DNA of 64,000 nucleotides from Dipylidium caninum. Its lineage: Eukaryota > Platyhelminthes > Cestoda > Cyclophyllidea > Dipylidiidae. The position numbers and the translations under genes were made by a program. The notes under the pieces are model-generated. The model did not search any database, was not told the origin of the DNA, and saw only the letters and a program-made list of their open reading frames with translations. Below, in pieces: positions 12,401 through 24,433 of this stretch (positions are counted from its first letter, which is position 1; each line of letters opens with the position of its first letter). The DNA is taken from assembly GCA_017562135.1 (NCBI GenBank), contig QEYB01001162.1:372001-436000 (forward strand). Direction: 5' to 3'.

Positions 12401-15161
12401 AATAAAGAAGACGTAGGGGAAAGGATGAAATGGAAAGAAATGGAAACATTTTTTCTCTATGACAGGTGCCATGAGGAAAAGGCGAGAGCAGCAGATGAAA
12501 GTGGTGGATTCAGTTATGTGATTGCCCGATCACTTCACATCCACTTAGGTTTCGTGTAAAACAAAGGCGAAGATTGTGGTGGAGCGGATTTCAGCTAAGA
12601 AAGACTAAACTTTTGTCTGGCACCAGCCTGCACCACTCCAACTTTTGATTAGTCTGCGCCTCATTTATGTAGCAAAATTTATGTTTACATTTGACAAAGG
12701 TCTCCACAAAGTCACCTGCCTGTAAATCGTCGTTCACATGCCATTTAAAGTCGTTTCCACCCTCTCCACGCTCTCCTCCCCGTTGACATCTCCGATTTTA
12801 TCTCGCTGTCCCCGGCTGCTTGGCCTGCCGCATTTCCTGACTTCACCTCTCTCGGGGTGGCGTGGCTACTTGCATTACAGAGAATTTTAAGAGCTTTTGA
12901 CAGTTGAATCTGGCTATTCAAGGAGAATTCCCGTCCAGTGGCGCGAAGACTTTCACAACTTTCGCGCAGATTTATGGTACATTTTTGTGTGAAGCCGGTC
13001 ATGTCTAGGTAAGTGGATGGTGGACGTGAAATGCGTCCAAAAAAGGCCTCCTACTGAGGTTAGGGGAGGCAAATTCCACCAAATGTCATGCCGGGTAATG
13101 CGATTTGATCTAAAATGTCTGGAGAGGCAGTCTTTCAGCCCCGAATTGTCGCATAATGCCAAAACGCCTACAATAACTCGGGCGAAAAAGCCCCACCGAT
13201 GTGCTGTCGGCCTCTGTCCATTCATCGTAGGTGAATATCCCTTGTGGTGGTATAATTCGCCTCAGTATTTACAAATTCACAGGGCGATTGGACCGGAAAG
13301 TCAGAATGGCAAGCGACACTCCCTTTCAAGGTCTCCTCAACTCAAATTTGTATTCATCTTTGCAATCTGTTTAATTTTCAACTGGGAGGAATGACATTTC
13401 CATGGATGAATGCTAAAAGGGTTTAAGCGTCGCTACTACGGACACCTTGGCTGTAAACAAAGTTAGACGAGAAGACGCTGTGGACGTGTTGACAGAGAAG
13501 ATCCTTATTCCTAACCATAGCGGCAGTTGGACGGCTTCTTATGAAGGCAGACTCGTGCTTCAGCAATTGAGGTTAAATCCTAAAGTATAAACTTCCAAGT
13601 TTACATCCTCCTGCGACAATAAAGTCTTCTCGCCGTCTTGGGTATATCTCCACCCACGTCGAAATTCTTTGGATATATTTACTTAACTCCTCTTGACTTG
13701 GCTTTTGGCACAAATACGAAAACTCGCCTCGGCAGGTTCATCGAGAATGTCCACATGAGTTTGTCTACATCTTCCGAGGCGGGATGTACTCATTCCTTGA
13801 AATCCCGGGGAAACATGATCCTTTTTACTCCCGGCGGATGATACTTCAGTTCAGGATGCCCGAAGAGGACTGGTCGCATGCGACGTCTGTCAGTGGGGGG
13901 GAGGGAGGAGGAGGAGGGTGTGCCAGCTGCCTGTGAGGTGTGGCAGCTGCAGAGGGAGGGAGGCCACTCCAACTAATATGAGCAAATTAACCAAGGATAA
14001 AATAGCCATGTCTCGACTGTTCTCCATGTGACTACATTTGCGACTCTTCGTTCTCGACATTCGCGCACACCAAGTCCACTTAACAGCGGTCCGGTTCGAC
14101 GGTTATGCGTCATTGTCGTTGTCAATGGCACTTTCGTGGGGCTGTCTGGTAGTCCGCGAGACTCTCCTCTCTCCCTCGAATGCAAAGTCAGCTAATCTTT
14201 AGTGAGAAGGCAAAAAACAACGTAAGTGACCGAAGTAAACCCTCTACAGGCTTCAAGTGCAGCATATCCTCTCACAAATTTCCCTCCTTTTTTTTCAACA
14301 TCCTTGCGACGGCTCACTTGTAGTACAACTTGGATTTTCCCTCTCCTCCACCCCAGTTGGCACGTGAGTTCGCCCTCTCCCGAAAATAAGTTATTTAGAA
14401 CCTCAGGGGAGACGCTCCGTTGATCTGCGGTTCCCATCATCCTACTCTACCTCGTCTTTCGCAACTTTGTCTCGACGACTGACACCCTTTTGCACTGCAT
14501 CTTCTCCCTTGTCTGCTTTTATCCAACTTCCAGTACCGTGACGCCTGCCAAGGGAGCTGTACGAGTATTTGTGTCTAAATAAAAAGGGTTTCAACTGTCA
14601 GAGGACGCGATGGATGTCACTGTGTCTCTGCCTTCTGTCAAACACATCCTTTTAGTCTCAATTCTCCTCCACTCCACTTCACTGGAAGTCCAACCCACTC
14701 CATTATTAAGCAGCTATATGGAGTCGAGCTTCCAGGCCTGTGTAGGAGGGCTTTTATTCTGTAATGATACAATTGCGGTGAATTATCCTTCGCCCGTGTA
14801 ATGTGTTTTACCGCCTTTCCTTGCTCAGATCATAACCCTTTCGGCCCTGTCGATTCTTCTCACCGCGCCATTGGCAGCTCTGTTGATACCCATTGTGGCG
14901 CCATATTTGCTGCACCACGATCCCATCTTCATTGCGGAGGAGGCTCCCTTCAGAGACCACAGTGAAAACGTCCACGAGGTCAATGTGAACTATGACCAAG
15001 ACAATAATCATCGCCTGGGGAACAGGCGAGAGAGAGCAGACGAGGAAGAAGGTGGCGATGAGGAACATGAGGAGGCCACGCGAACATGGAATGGATCCAC
15101 GAGGTCTCATCAGGGAAGTTTGGATGATAAAGTTACTTCGTCAAAGGAGACAATACTTTGA
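3500..15161 (+). CDS. SLC9B: SLC9B-type (NHA) sodium/proton antiporter, 5'-partial, with frame breaks
   Basis: Multi-pass membrane exchanger of the CPA2/NHA branch, swapping H+ for Na+ or Li+. Exons: 3500-3967 (perhaps split by a 65-nt intron at 3530-3594), 4428-4710, 7962-8454, 10077-10494, 11939-12151 and 14829-15161 (stop). Family signatures appear in the expected order: GMLLSGLILR, VALATILTRAGLGL, AAVSPAVLVPNML, then SSLDDVLAITGF with the paired aspartates of the ion site, LPGAGALCCLV, FVQPLLFSLIGADI, KERIFVAIAWIPKATVQAAIG and LSILLTAPLAALLIPIVAP. The C-terminal tail is acidic. Junction phases agree across introns, including a GC-AG intron at 3968-4427. Oddities: a Ser/Thr/Ala-rich insert after the first segment, about 220 extra residues before the FVQPLLF helix, and one extra base in each of exons 10077-10494 and 11939-12151. 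The N-terminus is missing. The family call is firm; whether the gene is functional is open. Confidence 0.88.
4860..5017 (+). repeat. Short imperfect tandem duplication in an SLC9B intron
   Basis: The segment starting CAGTTATCTTCATCTCACCA (4860-4912) recurs about 100 bp on as CAGCTATCTTCACCTCGCCA (4959-5017). Both end in TTGACGT followed by A/GGCAAAAT. It lies within the 4711-7961 intron and is non-coding. Confidence 0.7.
11598..11612 (+). repeat. Poly-G run of 15
   Basis: Fifteen consecutive G bases in the intron just upstream of the SLC9B exon at 11939. The length of such a run is easily miscounted in sequencing. Confidence 0.95.
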
Positions 15162-16700
15162 ACTCCTCCGATTCAATTCAGTTAATTTGCTGCTCAACTG
15201 TCCTCGACTTAATGTTCTCCCCCAATGTGCTCACTCGATCGCCACCCGTCCACCAAATCGCACCTCCAGCCGGTCCGTCTGACCGGCCATCCACTTGCCT
15301 CTCAATGAATTTGTCTACACTTGACTGTCGCCCTGGCCCTGATAATCACCTTATTGCCGGGATGGTCACCCGATTTTGCCTCTTCGCACACTCCCACTCC
15401 TCCACCCGCCTCTTCTGCTCTCTTCCAGAACTGATTTACTCTAAAAAATTGTGATTATTATCATTACTGACTTGAGAAGCGACGACATGCGCAGAGTGGC
15501 GTTGTTAATCGCTCATATTTTGTGTCCATAAGTCTGAGACTTAAATGCAAATTACCGCCGATCTTCTCATTGCGAATTCACTCTCTGTGTCTCTCGGGTG
15601 TGGGGAAAGTCTCCTGTTGGGTGCATAAAGTGTCTCCAGGACCGAGTCGAGTCTTTGCCGCAATAATTGGGGTAAAATGTTTGGGGAAAATGTTGTGCGC
15701 CCGATGTTATCATCAGTGATCAGTTCTCCCGCTAGCCAAAATGCCAAGAGACATCAACAAAAGCGCGTAAATATCCATGGAAAAACAGACTGCGGCAATG
15801 AAAAGAGTTTTTATTCGTGGGGATTAGGAGGTGCCCAGACAGACGACGTTCAATCCCATTGAGGATTCCATGGACTTGACGATAGACTCAGGGGATTTTA
15901 AGGGTGGTGGGTGAGAGTTTTCCAACATGACACCACTCGGCACAGCTAATCGGGCTGATCGGTGCCTCTACAACCGAGCTATTGTCTGTCTCGTGACAAA
16001 AAAAGACTATTTCGAACAATAACTTAAAAAATTACAGTTGACGGGCATCGGCCAGGGTGGAAACATGCGTCTCACAGTGGCTGTCTACGCCGATGACCAA
16101 GTGACGGGAAGATGCCCAATTTTACCTTTCCGAATTTTTGATTGGCGAAAGGATTTTCCAACGCCTGGAATTTCATTCGGTTAGTGCGAATACACCACCG
16201 CATGGGAGCGCTTTGAATTCCGAAGGGCAGATGACAATGGAAGGAAGGATTCTTTCTTCAGGGAGGCCAAAATCTGTCGAGGACTATGAACCAGGGTCTC
16301 TCGCAAACTGCTTCGCTTAGTCTTAACAAAATTAAGTCTGTGCTAAACACTGCGGCCCGCAGATTCCGTTGGAATTAGTTTCAAGACACGAACGGCTGTC
16401 GAACTTGTTTGTGTGTTTTGTGTGTCTTTGTTTTAAGGACGCTACGAGGCAAGGAGCCTATTTCGCCCCTTTCTCTTGAACATGAGGCACCAAAATGGAG
16501 ACTGAGTGTTAGCAAAATTGTAGGTGCAGCTTTCGATGCGAATTTTTCTTTCCTGCTAATCAGTTTAGTGCCATGAGTTCAAACTAGGTGAAAATTACTT
16601 GACCTGGTGTCAGAGCGCCTTCTCAGTCCTTTAAAAGATAGTCTGCGGACATGAAAAGCAAAGCCTGCTACTCCGCCCAGTCACAGAGGCGATCAACGTT
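15162..16700. other. SLC9B 3' flank, no gene seen
   Basis: Mixed-composition sequence after the SLC9B stop. I saw no convincing AATAAA close behind the stop, no long reading frame with a family match and no obvious repeat. Confidence 0.5.
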
Positions 16701-16876
16701 CGCTCGGAGATGCATTTCCACGCCACACGCCTCCACCTCCGCACCAGCTTCGCTCACGGTCTGGGTGGGTCAGCCGGGGCTCAGGCGTCACCTGAGGATC
16801 TGCCACCACGTCAAGCAGTGTGCACGTTAGGACGTACTCAACACACGCATTCCCCGTCTGTCGACCGGTTCCACAC

Positions 16877-17770
16877 TGGCAGGACGCACTTACAGCCGGT
16901 GACGAGCATCGAGGAGGTGGCCATGTTCCACGGGCGCATTTGCGGTGAAGAAATGGGACGTTGGGATGTACAACAACTCAACCAGCGGGTTTCACACTAC
17001 TATCATCGTCACATGGTCCCACAGGGGGCAGACGTAGATGCTGGTCAGAGCAGTCAAGGCGTCGTTGGTCTTTGGACGACGAGAAGGAAGGCCGCCAACG
17101 ATGGTCAACAGGAGCGGAGGCGGTCTGTTGACTGATTTCATATCGGCAGGAGGCACTCATAGCCGGAGGTGGCCATGTTCCACTGGCGCATTTGCGGTGA
17201 AGAAAGGAGACACTGGGAGCCACAACAACCCAATCAGTGTCCGCTTTTACCAAAAAGTGGCCTCCACAGTACTTCGATCATGACATAGTCGCACAGGGAG
17301 CAGACTTAGCTGCTGGTCAGAGCAGTCAAGAGGTCGACCGGTCTCTCGACGACATTTGGGTGAGTGGGAAGAACACTGACGATGGCCAACAGGATCGGCG
17401 AAAAGGCAGGAGGGTTGAGCAGGGTTTCGGAAAGGGGAGAGAAGTGGTGGAAGAGAATTAGGCAGGATGAGGGAGAGAGGAAATATCCATTGGAGCCATG
17501 GCCGATTGAAGATAATTCCAAGAATGGCGTTTCCCTAAAGTTAGGCTGCCTCTTAAATTAAGAAAGGCTTCAAAAGCGCGGAAACGCCGTCTGTAATGGC
17601 GAGGTGAGGAGAGGAGAGCAGAGGAGAGCAGATGTGAGGTGAGGTGGTAGGTGGTAGGTGGGAGAAGGAGGAAGAGGAGGAGGAGGAGGTAGGTCCGAAA
17701 GCGCTTTTGCCATAACATCGACCTGTTCATGTTTGTTAGGACCGGACTTTGCGATGGCCAACAGCCCGTG
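16877..17770 (+). repeat. Degenerate tandem units of ~250-270 bp
   Basis: Two units share ordered blocks: GGCAGGA-GCACT-ATAGCCGG (starts near 16877 and 17145), GGAGGTGGCCATGTTCCAC (16913 and 17165), GCGCATTTGCGGTGAAGAAA, then GCTGGTCAGAGCAGTCAAG and CGATGG-CAACAG. A third partial match, GCGATGGCCAACAG, falls near 17752. On the minus strand the shared blocks read as hydrophobic stretches such as LLAIVSVLP and LLTIVGGLP, with stops between them. I cannot tell whether these are remnants of a coding tandem array or simply a repeat. Confidence 0.6.
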
Positions 17771-19618
17771 ACAGTGAACATCAGGCCCAGCGACTCAAAA
17801 AGTCCTCCGCCCCACCCAAATATTAACATCGGTTAGAGGTTGGGTTCCTGCACGTGGACGAGGGCGTAGACGTAAACGTGGAGGTTGAACGTCCTGGTTT
17901 TCGGCTCTCGTGATGCCATTTGGCGGACAACGGGGTTTCTGGCACGTCCGCGCACAAGTGTGACACGAGTTTCGCCATCGACACGCCAGCAGTTGGCGCG
18001 TGGCAGCAAGAACAGAAGGCGGACCGAGTGCAGAGGGTGTCAGAGTAAGAGAAGCGCCGACACACCGTTCAGGGTGGGCTGAAGCCGGCATCACGTGGTT
18101 GTTAATTGCATTCCCACATGTGAATGTTTGCATTTGTTCCCATGCGCTGCATGCTTCCTTAAGGCGTTCGGTGGTGAAGGCAACGAGGAAAGCAGCATTT
18201 CGCCTTACCCACTGACGGCACACACCTGAACGTCTTCAGCGCCTCGCTTATTGGACGGGCCGCCTTGCCATCTGACTCGACTGCTGGAGGTAAATCTACT
18301 CTGCCGCCTTCCCTTCCACACTCTCTGCTCCCCCTGTCCTTTTCTCCTCCATCGGGCAACACTTGCACAGAAAGGCTGCCCCTGCCTCCAACCATGCTTG
18401 TTGGTCAGCCATAGTCAATGAGGGGAACAAGCCTTGGATGCTTGTGATCGCACTGATGAGGGCGAAGGGTTGAAGCCTTCTACCACTACCTCGAGACGTG
18501 TCTCTCGGAGAGATGTGCATGTCTTGCACATTTCTACACCACGAGCATGCCCCAGTCAACAAACGCACCGAACCTCATTGACCGGTGAGGGGGAGAGGAG
18601 ACGACGAAGGAGAAGGCGGAGGCGGAGAGTTGCGAAAAGAAATTTGCTGCGGATGTGGACAAGGTTGTGTCATCTGCTCTTTGCAATGCACAATCGCAGG
18701 TCAGCGGTGACGCGAGGACTCCAACCAACTCGCCCAGTCTTCACCCCATTGTGTCGAGCATGACGACAAAGTGTGGCATCACTGGCATCCCAAGTCGTCT
18801 CCGTCAAGGACGCTGGGGGCCGACAACGGCTCTCTGTCCGAACGATCACTGATGCGGAAAAGCGTCCGCCCACGTCCACCCCCACCTTCGTGGAGATGCT
18901 CGGGTTGACGCGCTGCCCAGTAGTTGGGGACGGGCTTTGACCACTCTCGGACGACATGCCAATTCGAAACATTTAGTGGTGGAGAAGGCTGTTTTTCAGG
19001 GAGATGGTGTTAGCGGATTACGGACAGAAGTCTGGGTTTCGCACGAGGTGAGACGCATCCTCTGTGAAGGCGGAAGGGTGCGTTGACAGCCCTGCGAACC
19101 CGCCTCTAACGCGGACGAGTGGACAAAGAGACTGGAAGTGGGTGTCAACGACCCCCACTCGCGGTCCCACCTCGAGCCTCCTCCAAACTCCACCTCGTCG
19201 TGGTGTCTCGCCAATGACTCGTCTGGTCTGTGGCAGTTGAAGCACCGAGTGGAGGAGATCTTTTCCCAAAATGGCACTTATTCCAGGCCGCGCGTCCTCG
19301 TCAATTATGACCTACCTGACGGGTGACAAATTTGCTGTCACTCGGTGTCGTGTGGGCCGAAGGACTTAATGGGTTTGACCCCAGAAAGTTCGTTTCAACA
19401 TTGCCCCCTCCCCATCTACGTGGTGGCAAGTGGGAGAGAAGTACGCCGAAGGGAGAAGACAGACCGGCCGGCCAGCCGGCGGGACTGACTGACCGACTGA
19501 CTGCCGGAGAAAGGTGGAGGGGATGAAAATGCTGCAGAAAGATGTGGTTGCCAGGCCTCCCATCGGGTGGCAGACTGCGCACGTCTGCCCCACCAACTGA
19601 AGCTGTGGCAAGAGCATT

Positions 19619-19725
19619 TGCACTGCACTGCACAGCACAGCACTGTACAGCACAGCACAGCACTGCACTGCACTGATACAGGCAAACAGGCAGGCAGGCA
19701 GGCAGACAGGCAGGCAGACAAGTGC
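19619..19725 (+). repeat. Compound CAGCA / CAGG microsatellite
   Basis: Runs of GCACT, CAGCACAG and then (CAGG/CAGA)n. It lies in the GC-rich block. Cysteine-rich or alanine-rich frames across it are repeat artefacts. Confidence 0.9.
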
Positions 19726-20561
19726 GGAGGTCGAGTTGGGGAAGACGGAGAGGCTGAGAGTTGAGTAGACTGCCCATTGGCGTCACAACCGTGGAGGCGC
19801 CCAGTGGCAGAGGAATAGCCGTCTGCCCACCCGTCGACATCGGCGGACCCCGGGCGCATAGACGAGGTGGACGTCCCTCATGCGTTGTGGTGCATGTCAT
19901 CCACCACGATGGAGACTATTCGGCTGCAACCGGGTTTGTGTATGTCCTGAGACTCCAACTAAATTGCCCCCACTCGTCTGCCCCAACGCAGCGACTGCAG
20001 ACGCCATGCGGTGAGGCGCGGATGTTGTTGCCACTTGTGAGCGCGAAAACGACAGGAGACCGCGCCGGCCCCCGACCCTCCTCCCCTCTGCCCGTTCACT
20101 CCATTCGCGGACGACCGATCCTCCAGAGGAGTGCGACTGCGAGGCGTGGAGGAAGCCGGTCGTCAGCAGAGTCGCCTGCTGGCAGACTGTGCGACTGCTT
20201 CCCCTGTGGTCAAACCCGGCGGCGGAGCTGACGACCACCCGCCGTGGAGGGTGGCTCGTCGTCTGACGCGTGTGCGGTGCGAGTTCACCGAAGCGGGAAA
20301 GCGGAGGTCGCACGTGGCAGCGCCGTAATGGCTGTGGGGCCGAGGGAGCCACCGGTGGAGTAGATCGGCTACCCACTGCTGTCCATAACGTCTTTTCCCC
20401 CACGGCAACCTAACATCATCGCCAGTCTTCCCACACGCTTTCCTTCACTTCTGGTTTCTGTTTTACCTAAAGTTGGCATCACTTTTGCAGGAGCAAAGGT
20501 TGCATTAGGGATTTTAAAAGGATTAATTTGAATAGAGGACTTGCGTTGGCTTCCTCCGCCA

Positions 20562-20590
20562 CCTCCTCCTCCTCCTCCTCCTCCTCCTCC
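20562..20590 (+). repeat. (CTC)n trinucleotide run
   Basis: Nearly ten uninterrupted CTC units, 640 bp upstream of a complementary (GGA)n run at 21234-21270. Confidence 0.95.
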
Positions 20591-23179
20591 TACTTGTCTT
20601 CGTTTCAAACATTTTTTGTTAACGCTCACCAGCCTACTTTGTCCACCGTTGCACTCGCCTATTTCCTTCCCCGCGATGAACATAAATTGGATTCCTCGCT
20701 TCCCTTCCCTTTGTCCCCGCCCCCGCCCCCTCCCTCCCTCCCTTCCCTCCTTTCTCGGTAGCTATGGCATGCTGGTGGATTTTACGTCAAAATTGCCAAT
20801 GTTTTGGATGAATGCAAATCTTATCAACCCTCTGAAACACAACATATTCATCAACAAACTCTTGACCGTGTCTGTTTGTTGCGAAATAAATTGTTGCGTT
20901 TGTAGCCACGTAAAATGCCATAAATCGTCTTTCAGTTCCCTTTTGTCCTCGCGGTCTCAAGTATTTTTGGAAAAAGACAAAAGTGGAATTTAAGCGTTGG
21001 TGCCATTGTAGGAGTCCCTGCGAGGTGTCAACATTTCAATGGATTTTTGGGTAAAAGCAGAAATCTCGTTTGGTTCGCATCAAACCGAAGTTCTAACGGT
21101 TGCCTCGAGCTGCGAAACACAGGACAAAAGCCGACTGCAGTGCCGAGTGGCGTGGAGTGTTTAAGGGAGGTGGGAGAGCGCTCTTTGGTGGGTCAAAAGT
21201 CATGTGAGTCCACCGGCACTGACTGCAGAGAAAGAGGAGGAGGAGGAGGAGGAGGAGGAGGAGGAGGAGAGGAGCCGAGGAGGAGCCGAGGAGGAGAAGC
21301 GGAGGCGTGTTAAACGAAGGAGGATGGGGTTGCTTGCAAATGAGATTGCTGAGGGGACAGGAGGAGCGTTACTTTGCGGCTCCGATGCCTCCTTTTGATA
21401 AAACCTTTCATTACATACGAATCCGCCTCCGTTGCGGTGGCTTCTCGTTAAATCATTTCACCCTCCCCTTGACCATAAGAGGTTATAAATTAACGAAATT
21501 GATACATCTATAGAAGATAGAGTGATGCCATTTTCGCTACATAAAATACTCTTTTTTATTTTGCAAATCTTTTTTAGATTATCTAATTTGTGAGTTGACC
21601 GACACAACTGCCGATGTCTCGATGACTCTAATTTTGTGAAATCATTGTATTTCATTCACCGGTTGAGGCAGAAAGAAAAATTTAATTTTTCTCAATATTC
21701 TCAAAAACTTTAATGCGTTTATTTTTGGGATATTCACGCACTTTGAAATTTGAAAAGTTTCCTCTTTTAAGAATGCAAGTCGATTTGCATCGGGGTTAGT
21801 TCTCGAAAATTTGTTCCTCCTGCCCCATCGACTTTCACGGAAATCATCTTCGTTCAAGATGAAAATTTTGGCCAAAAGTTAAAATGACTAGTTTAAAAGC
21901 AACCAAATTAGAAGCTGGACGTGAATGTTCCAGTTGCCCTCCGCCCAACGCCACAGGAACGCTGAAATTAATTTTTATTACCTTCGCCTATGGACCAAAG
22001 TAAACATTTTGATTATGATTTACGGAGTCCCAGTCTTCTTCATGGGGGCGATAAGCTACTCTTCGCCTCATTCCTTCAGTCTTTTTTTAGTCAGCTCAAA
22101 CCACGGGCGGCTTGTTTGACTTTCTACTAATATCTTAAATTTTTTCTCGTGTGACAAATCCAAAGCCAGGAAAGGTGGGGACACTGCTCGAGAGGCCCTA
22201 ACAAATTCAAAATTTTTAAATCCCGTGCTTCCACTAATCGGCCTGATGGGTGGTGGTGAAGTGGAAGTGGAAGGGTGGAAAATGTGGGCTTCTACAGAAC
22301 CCTTTTCCCTCTTGCCGTTATGTGATAAATTTGGCGTTCACCATCGTAACGAAATGCATCTTAGCCGACTTTTTGATCTGTAAAAGTGGACCGGTGACAT
22401 TTTGCCATTCGAAAGGCGCTGTAATGACTTCCAAATTAGCTAAGATTGAATGCTTCCTGGGTTTCACGCAGGGACTCGTGGGCTCCACACTCTTTTTTTT
22501 CTGAAAGAAACCTACCTAGAAGCTCGCCGGCTGCGTGCTACTGCATCCCGTTTTTGAAATAAAATTAAAAATTAGTTGGTTTTATCATCGCAAAACCTGA
22601 CTAAGTAATATGCCTTTAATTATTATTATTGGGTGAAACCGCTTTGTACATCCCATTTCTGGTGGAGGTTTCTTTGGATGCGAGAAATTGGACCAGGACT
22701 TCATTTTTTAGTATTTTGCCCCCCAAAAGGTTTTTTAGGGACAACAACCCAGTTGATAGTCGGGATTGAATGCGGCAGCATTTCTCAGCCTACTTCTGCA
22801 ATTTCTTGATGAGTCTCCAAATATAACATGTTGCCCGGCGTTATCCCAAGGCAGAATGATGTTCTTTTTTCCTTCCACTTCAACATCGTCGACCTCTCTT
22901 CTTTAAATTCTCCACTTGATGACACGACTTTTGCCAAGTGAACTTTTCCTTCGGTTGTAAAGGCTTCCACTACATCGGTCCTCGAGTGTCCCACCACACG
23001 CACCACAAAATTCTCTTATTTCGAGTCAAATTGCCTTCAGGGGTGGAAAGGCCAGGTTCTCCGGCTCAAAATATGCTTTTTATTTCGTAGCTAATCCATT
23101 CTTCGTCCTCAGTAAACGTCATTCGGTTCAAGAAGGCATCGGTTCTGTTCCCAGCCGGCAGAGAGGGGCACACGACCAC
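20591..23179. other. Intergenic, no gene recognised
   Basis: Apart from the GGA run there is a TTA microsatellite near 22619. Short open frames show no family motif and stops are frequent. Confidence 0.45.
21234..21270 (+). repeat. (GGA)n trinucleotide run
   Basis: About twelve AGG units on the plus strand. It is complementary to the CTC run at 20562-20590, so the two could pair as an inverted repeat. Confidence 0.95.
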
Positions 23180-23428
23180 TCAACAACTCAAATTCTTCTG
23201 CCCCCATTCATGTGGCAGCCGTCTTGCTTTGCTGAAGTGAATTGCGGTTTTCTGCGGACTCCGAAATGCTGTCCGAGGAGGAACTTGCTCCCACACGGTC
23301 TCAACAGCATTGTCGTCGACCGAGGATGGTCGCCCGCAACGCGGCTTCCCGGCAAGGGTCGAACTCGCCTGGTTCAATTTCTCCAAATCTTCTTCCGCAT
23401 GTCCCAACAGACACTGCACCTTCATCAA
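23180..23428 (-). pseudogene. Possible remnant of a mariner/Tc1-type helix-turn-helix
   Basis: An 82-codon minus-strand frame contains CGRPSSVDDNAVETVWEQ followed by RSPQKTAIHFSKA. This resembles the GRP(S/T) linker and first helices of the DNA-binding part of mariner/Tc1-like transposases. There is no catalytic DDE/D region downstream, no terminal inverted repeat was seen, and the frame ends quickly. The resemblance is from memory of the family and may be chance, so this is at most a decayed fragment. Confidence 0.22.
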
Positions 23429-24225
23429 ACACTTTCCTTAAATTACTTAATGCTCCTCCAGCATTTCTTCCTGGTAGTAATTAGCATAAAATTCACTGGC
23501 GTAAATGAACTTTATCAGGGGCCGTGGATGCACCCCATCGCTTCACACTTAACACCAGCGTAAATCAAATTTGTTTCAATTATTTTTCTGCGTTGGTGTG
23601 TGTATACATTAAGTTAAGCGATTAAACTAGGGAAGCGAATATGCGCCAAATAAACATGTGTTCTGCCACGAAAATTATTGCCCTTGAAAGGGGCAGAACC
23701 TCCAGGTAGATGGGAAAGAATTCAAAACCTTTTCCCACCGACAGTGTACCGGCAGTGCGCCGTTCCCTTTCCCAAGAAAATGTGGCGACTTTATTCTGAA
23801 AAATTCTTTAAATGTGCTTAATTTTCTTCAGGATTGTGAATCCTCCCGAACTGAAGGAAGAGGTAAATGTTTAAACCCACCCTCCCTAAAATTTGTCCGG
23901 GAAATTTTTGTCTTATGAGGCCTCGTGTTACCGTGGTGACGAATTCCTCTTGCTAATTGACCAAAACGAACCGCTTTTTTTGATAAAAAAACTCCTATTT
24001 TATTCAATTGAGCTGTTCACAAGACACTGTCGCGTGTAACAGGTCGACCAGATTCGTTGGTGATGTCGGCAAAAAAATCCCACCCCACGCAAATAGGGAC
24101 ATTTTTATCGTGTGCGGCGGAATAGGCGCTTTTCTGGGCGAAAGCCGTCATTTTTCGTGCAGAATTAGTGATTTGATGATGTGCGCCTCGGCCAGCGTCA
24201 AAACATCCCTGACTCCGCTTGTTCC

Positions 24226-24396
24226 AAGGCTGCATTTGCACGTGCGTCTTAACGTCGCAACATGATGGTCTGCGTCGGGACCAAAACACTTTACACTCGC
24301 AAACTTGGCAAAATTCGAGCTCCATCTGCGAGTAGACTTGCACTTCTCTGGGTGTTTTACTCTGAAAGCGGGTAAAGAGGTTTGCATAACTTCTGA
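24226..24396 (-). repeat. Diverged copy of an inverted-repeat internal segment
   Basis: Matches 25556-25715 of the right arm (and the complement of about 1484-1643 of the left arm) with roughly one base in five changed by eye. Shared blocks include CTGCGTCGGGAC, GACTTGCACTTCTC and GAGTTTTACTCTGAAAGCG-like sequence ending GCATAACTTCTG. It shows that part of the arm belongs to an older repeat family. Confidence 0.75.
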
Positions 24397-24433
24397 AAGA
24401 GTAAGGCAGAAGGTGAAAAGAACCCGCGCAGAG

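Noticed and set aside
19301..19900. 199-codon minus-strand Cys-rich frame
   Set aside because: Cysteine and leucine runs come from the CAGCA/CAGG microsatellite.
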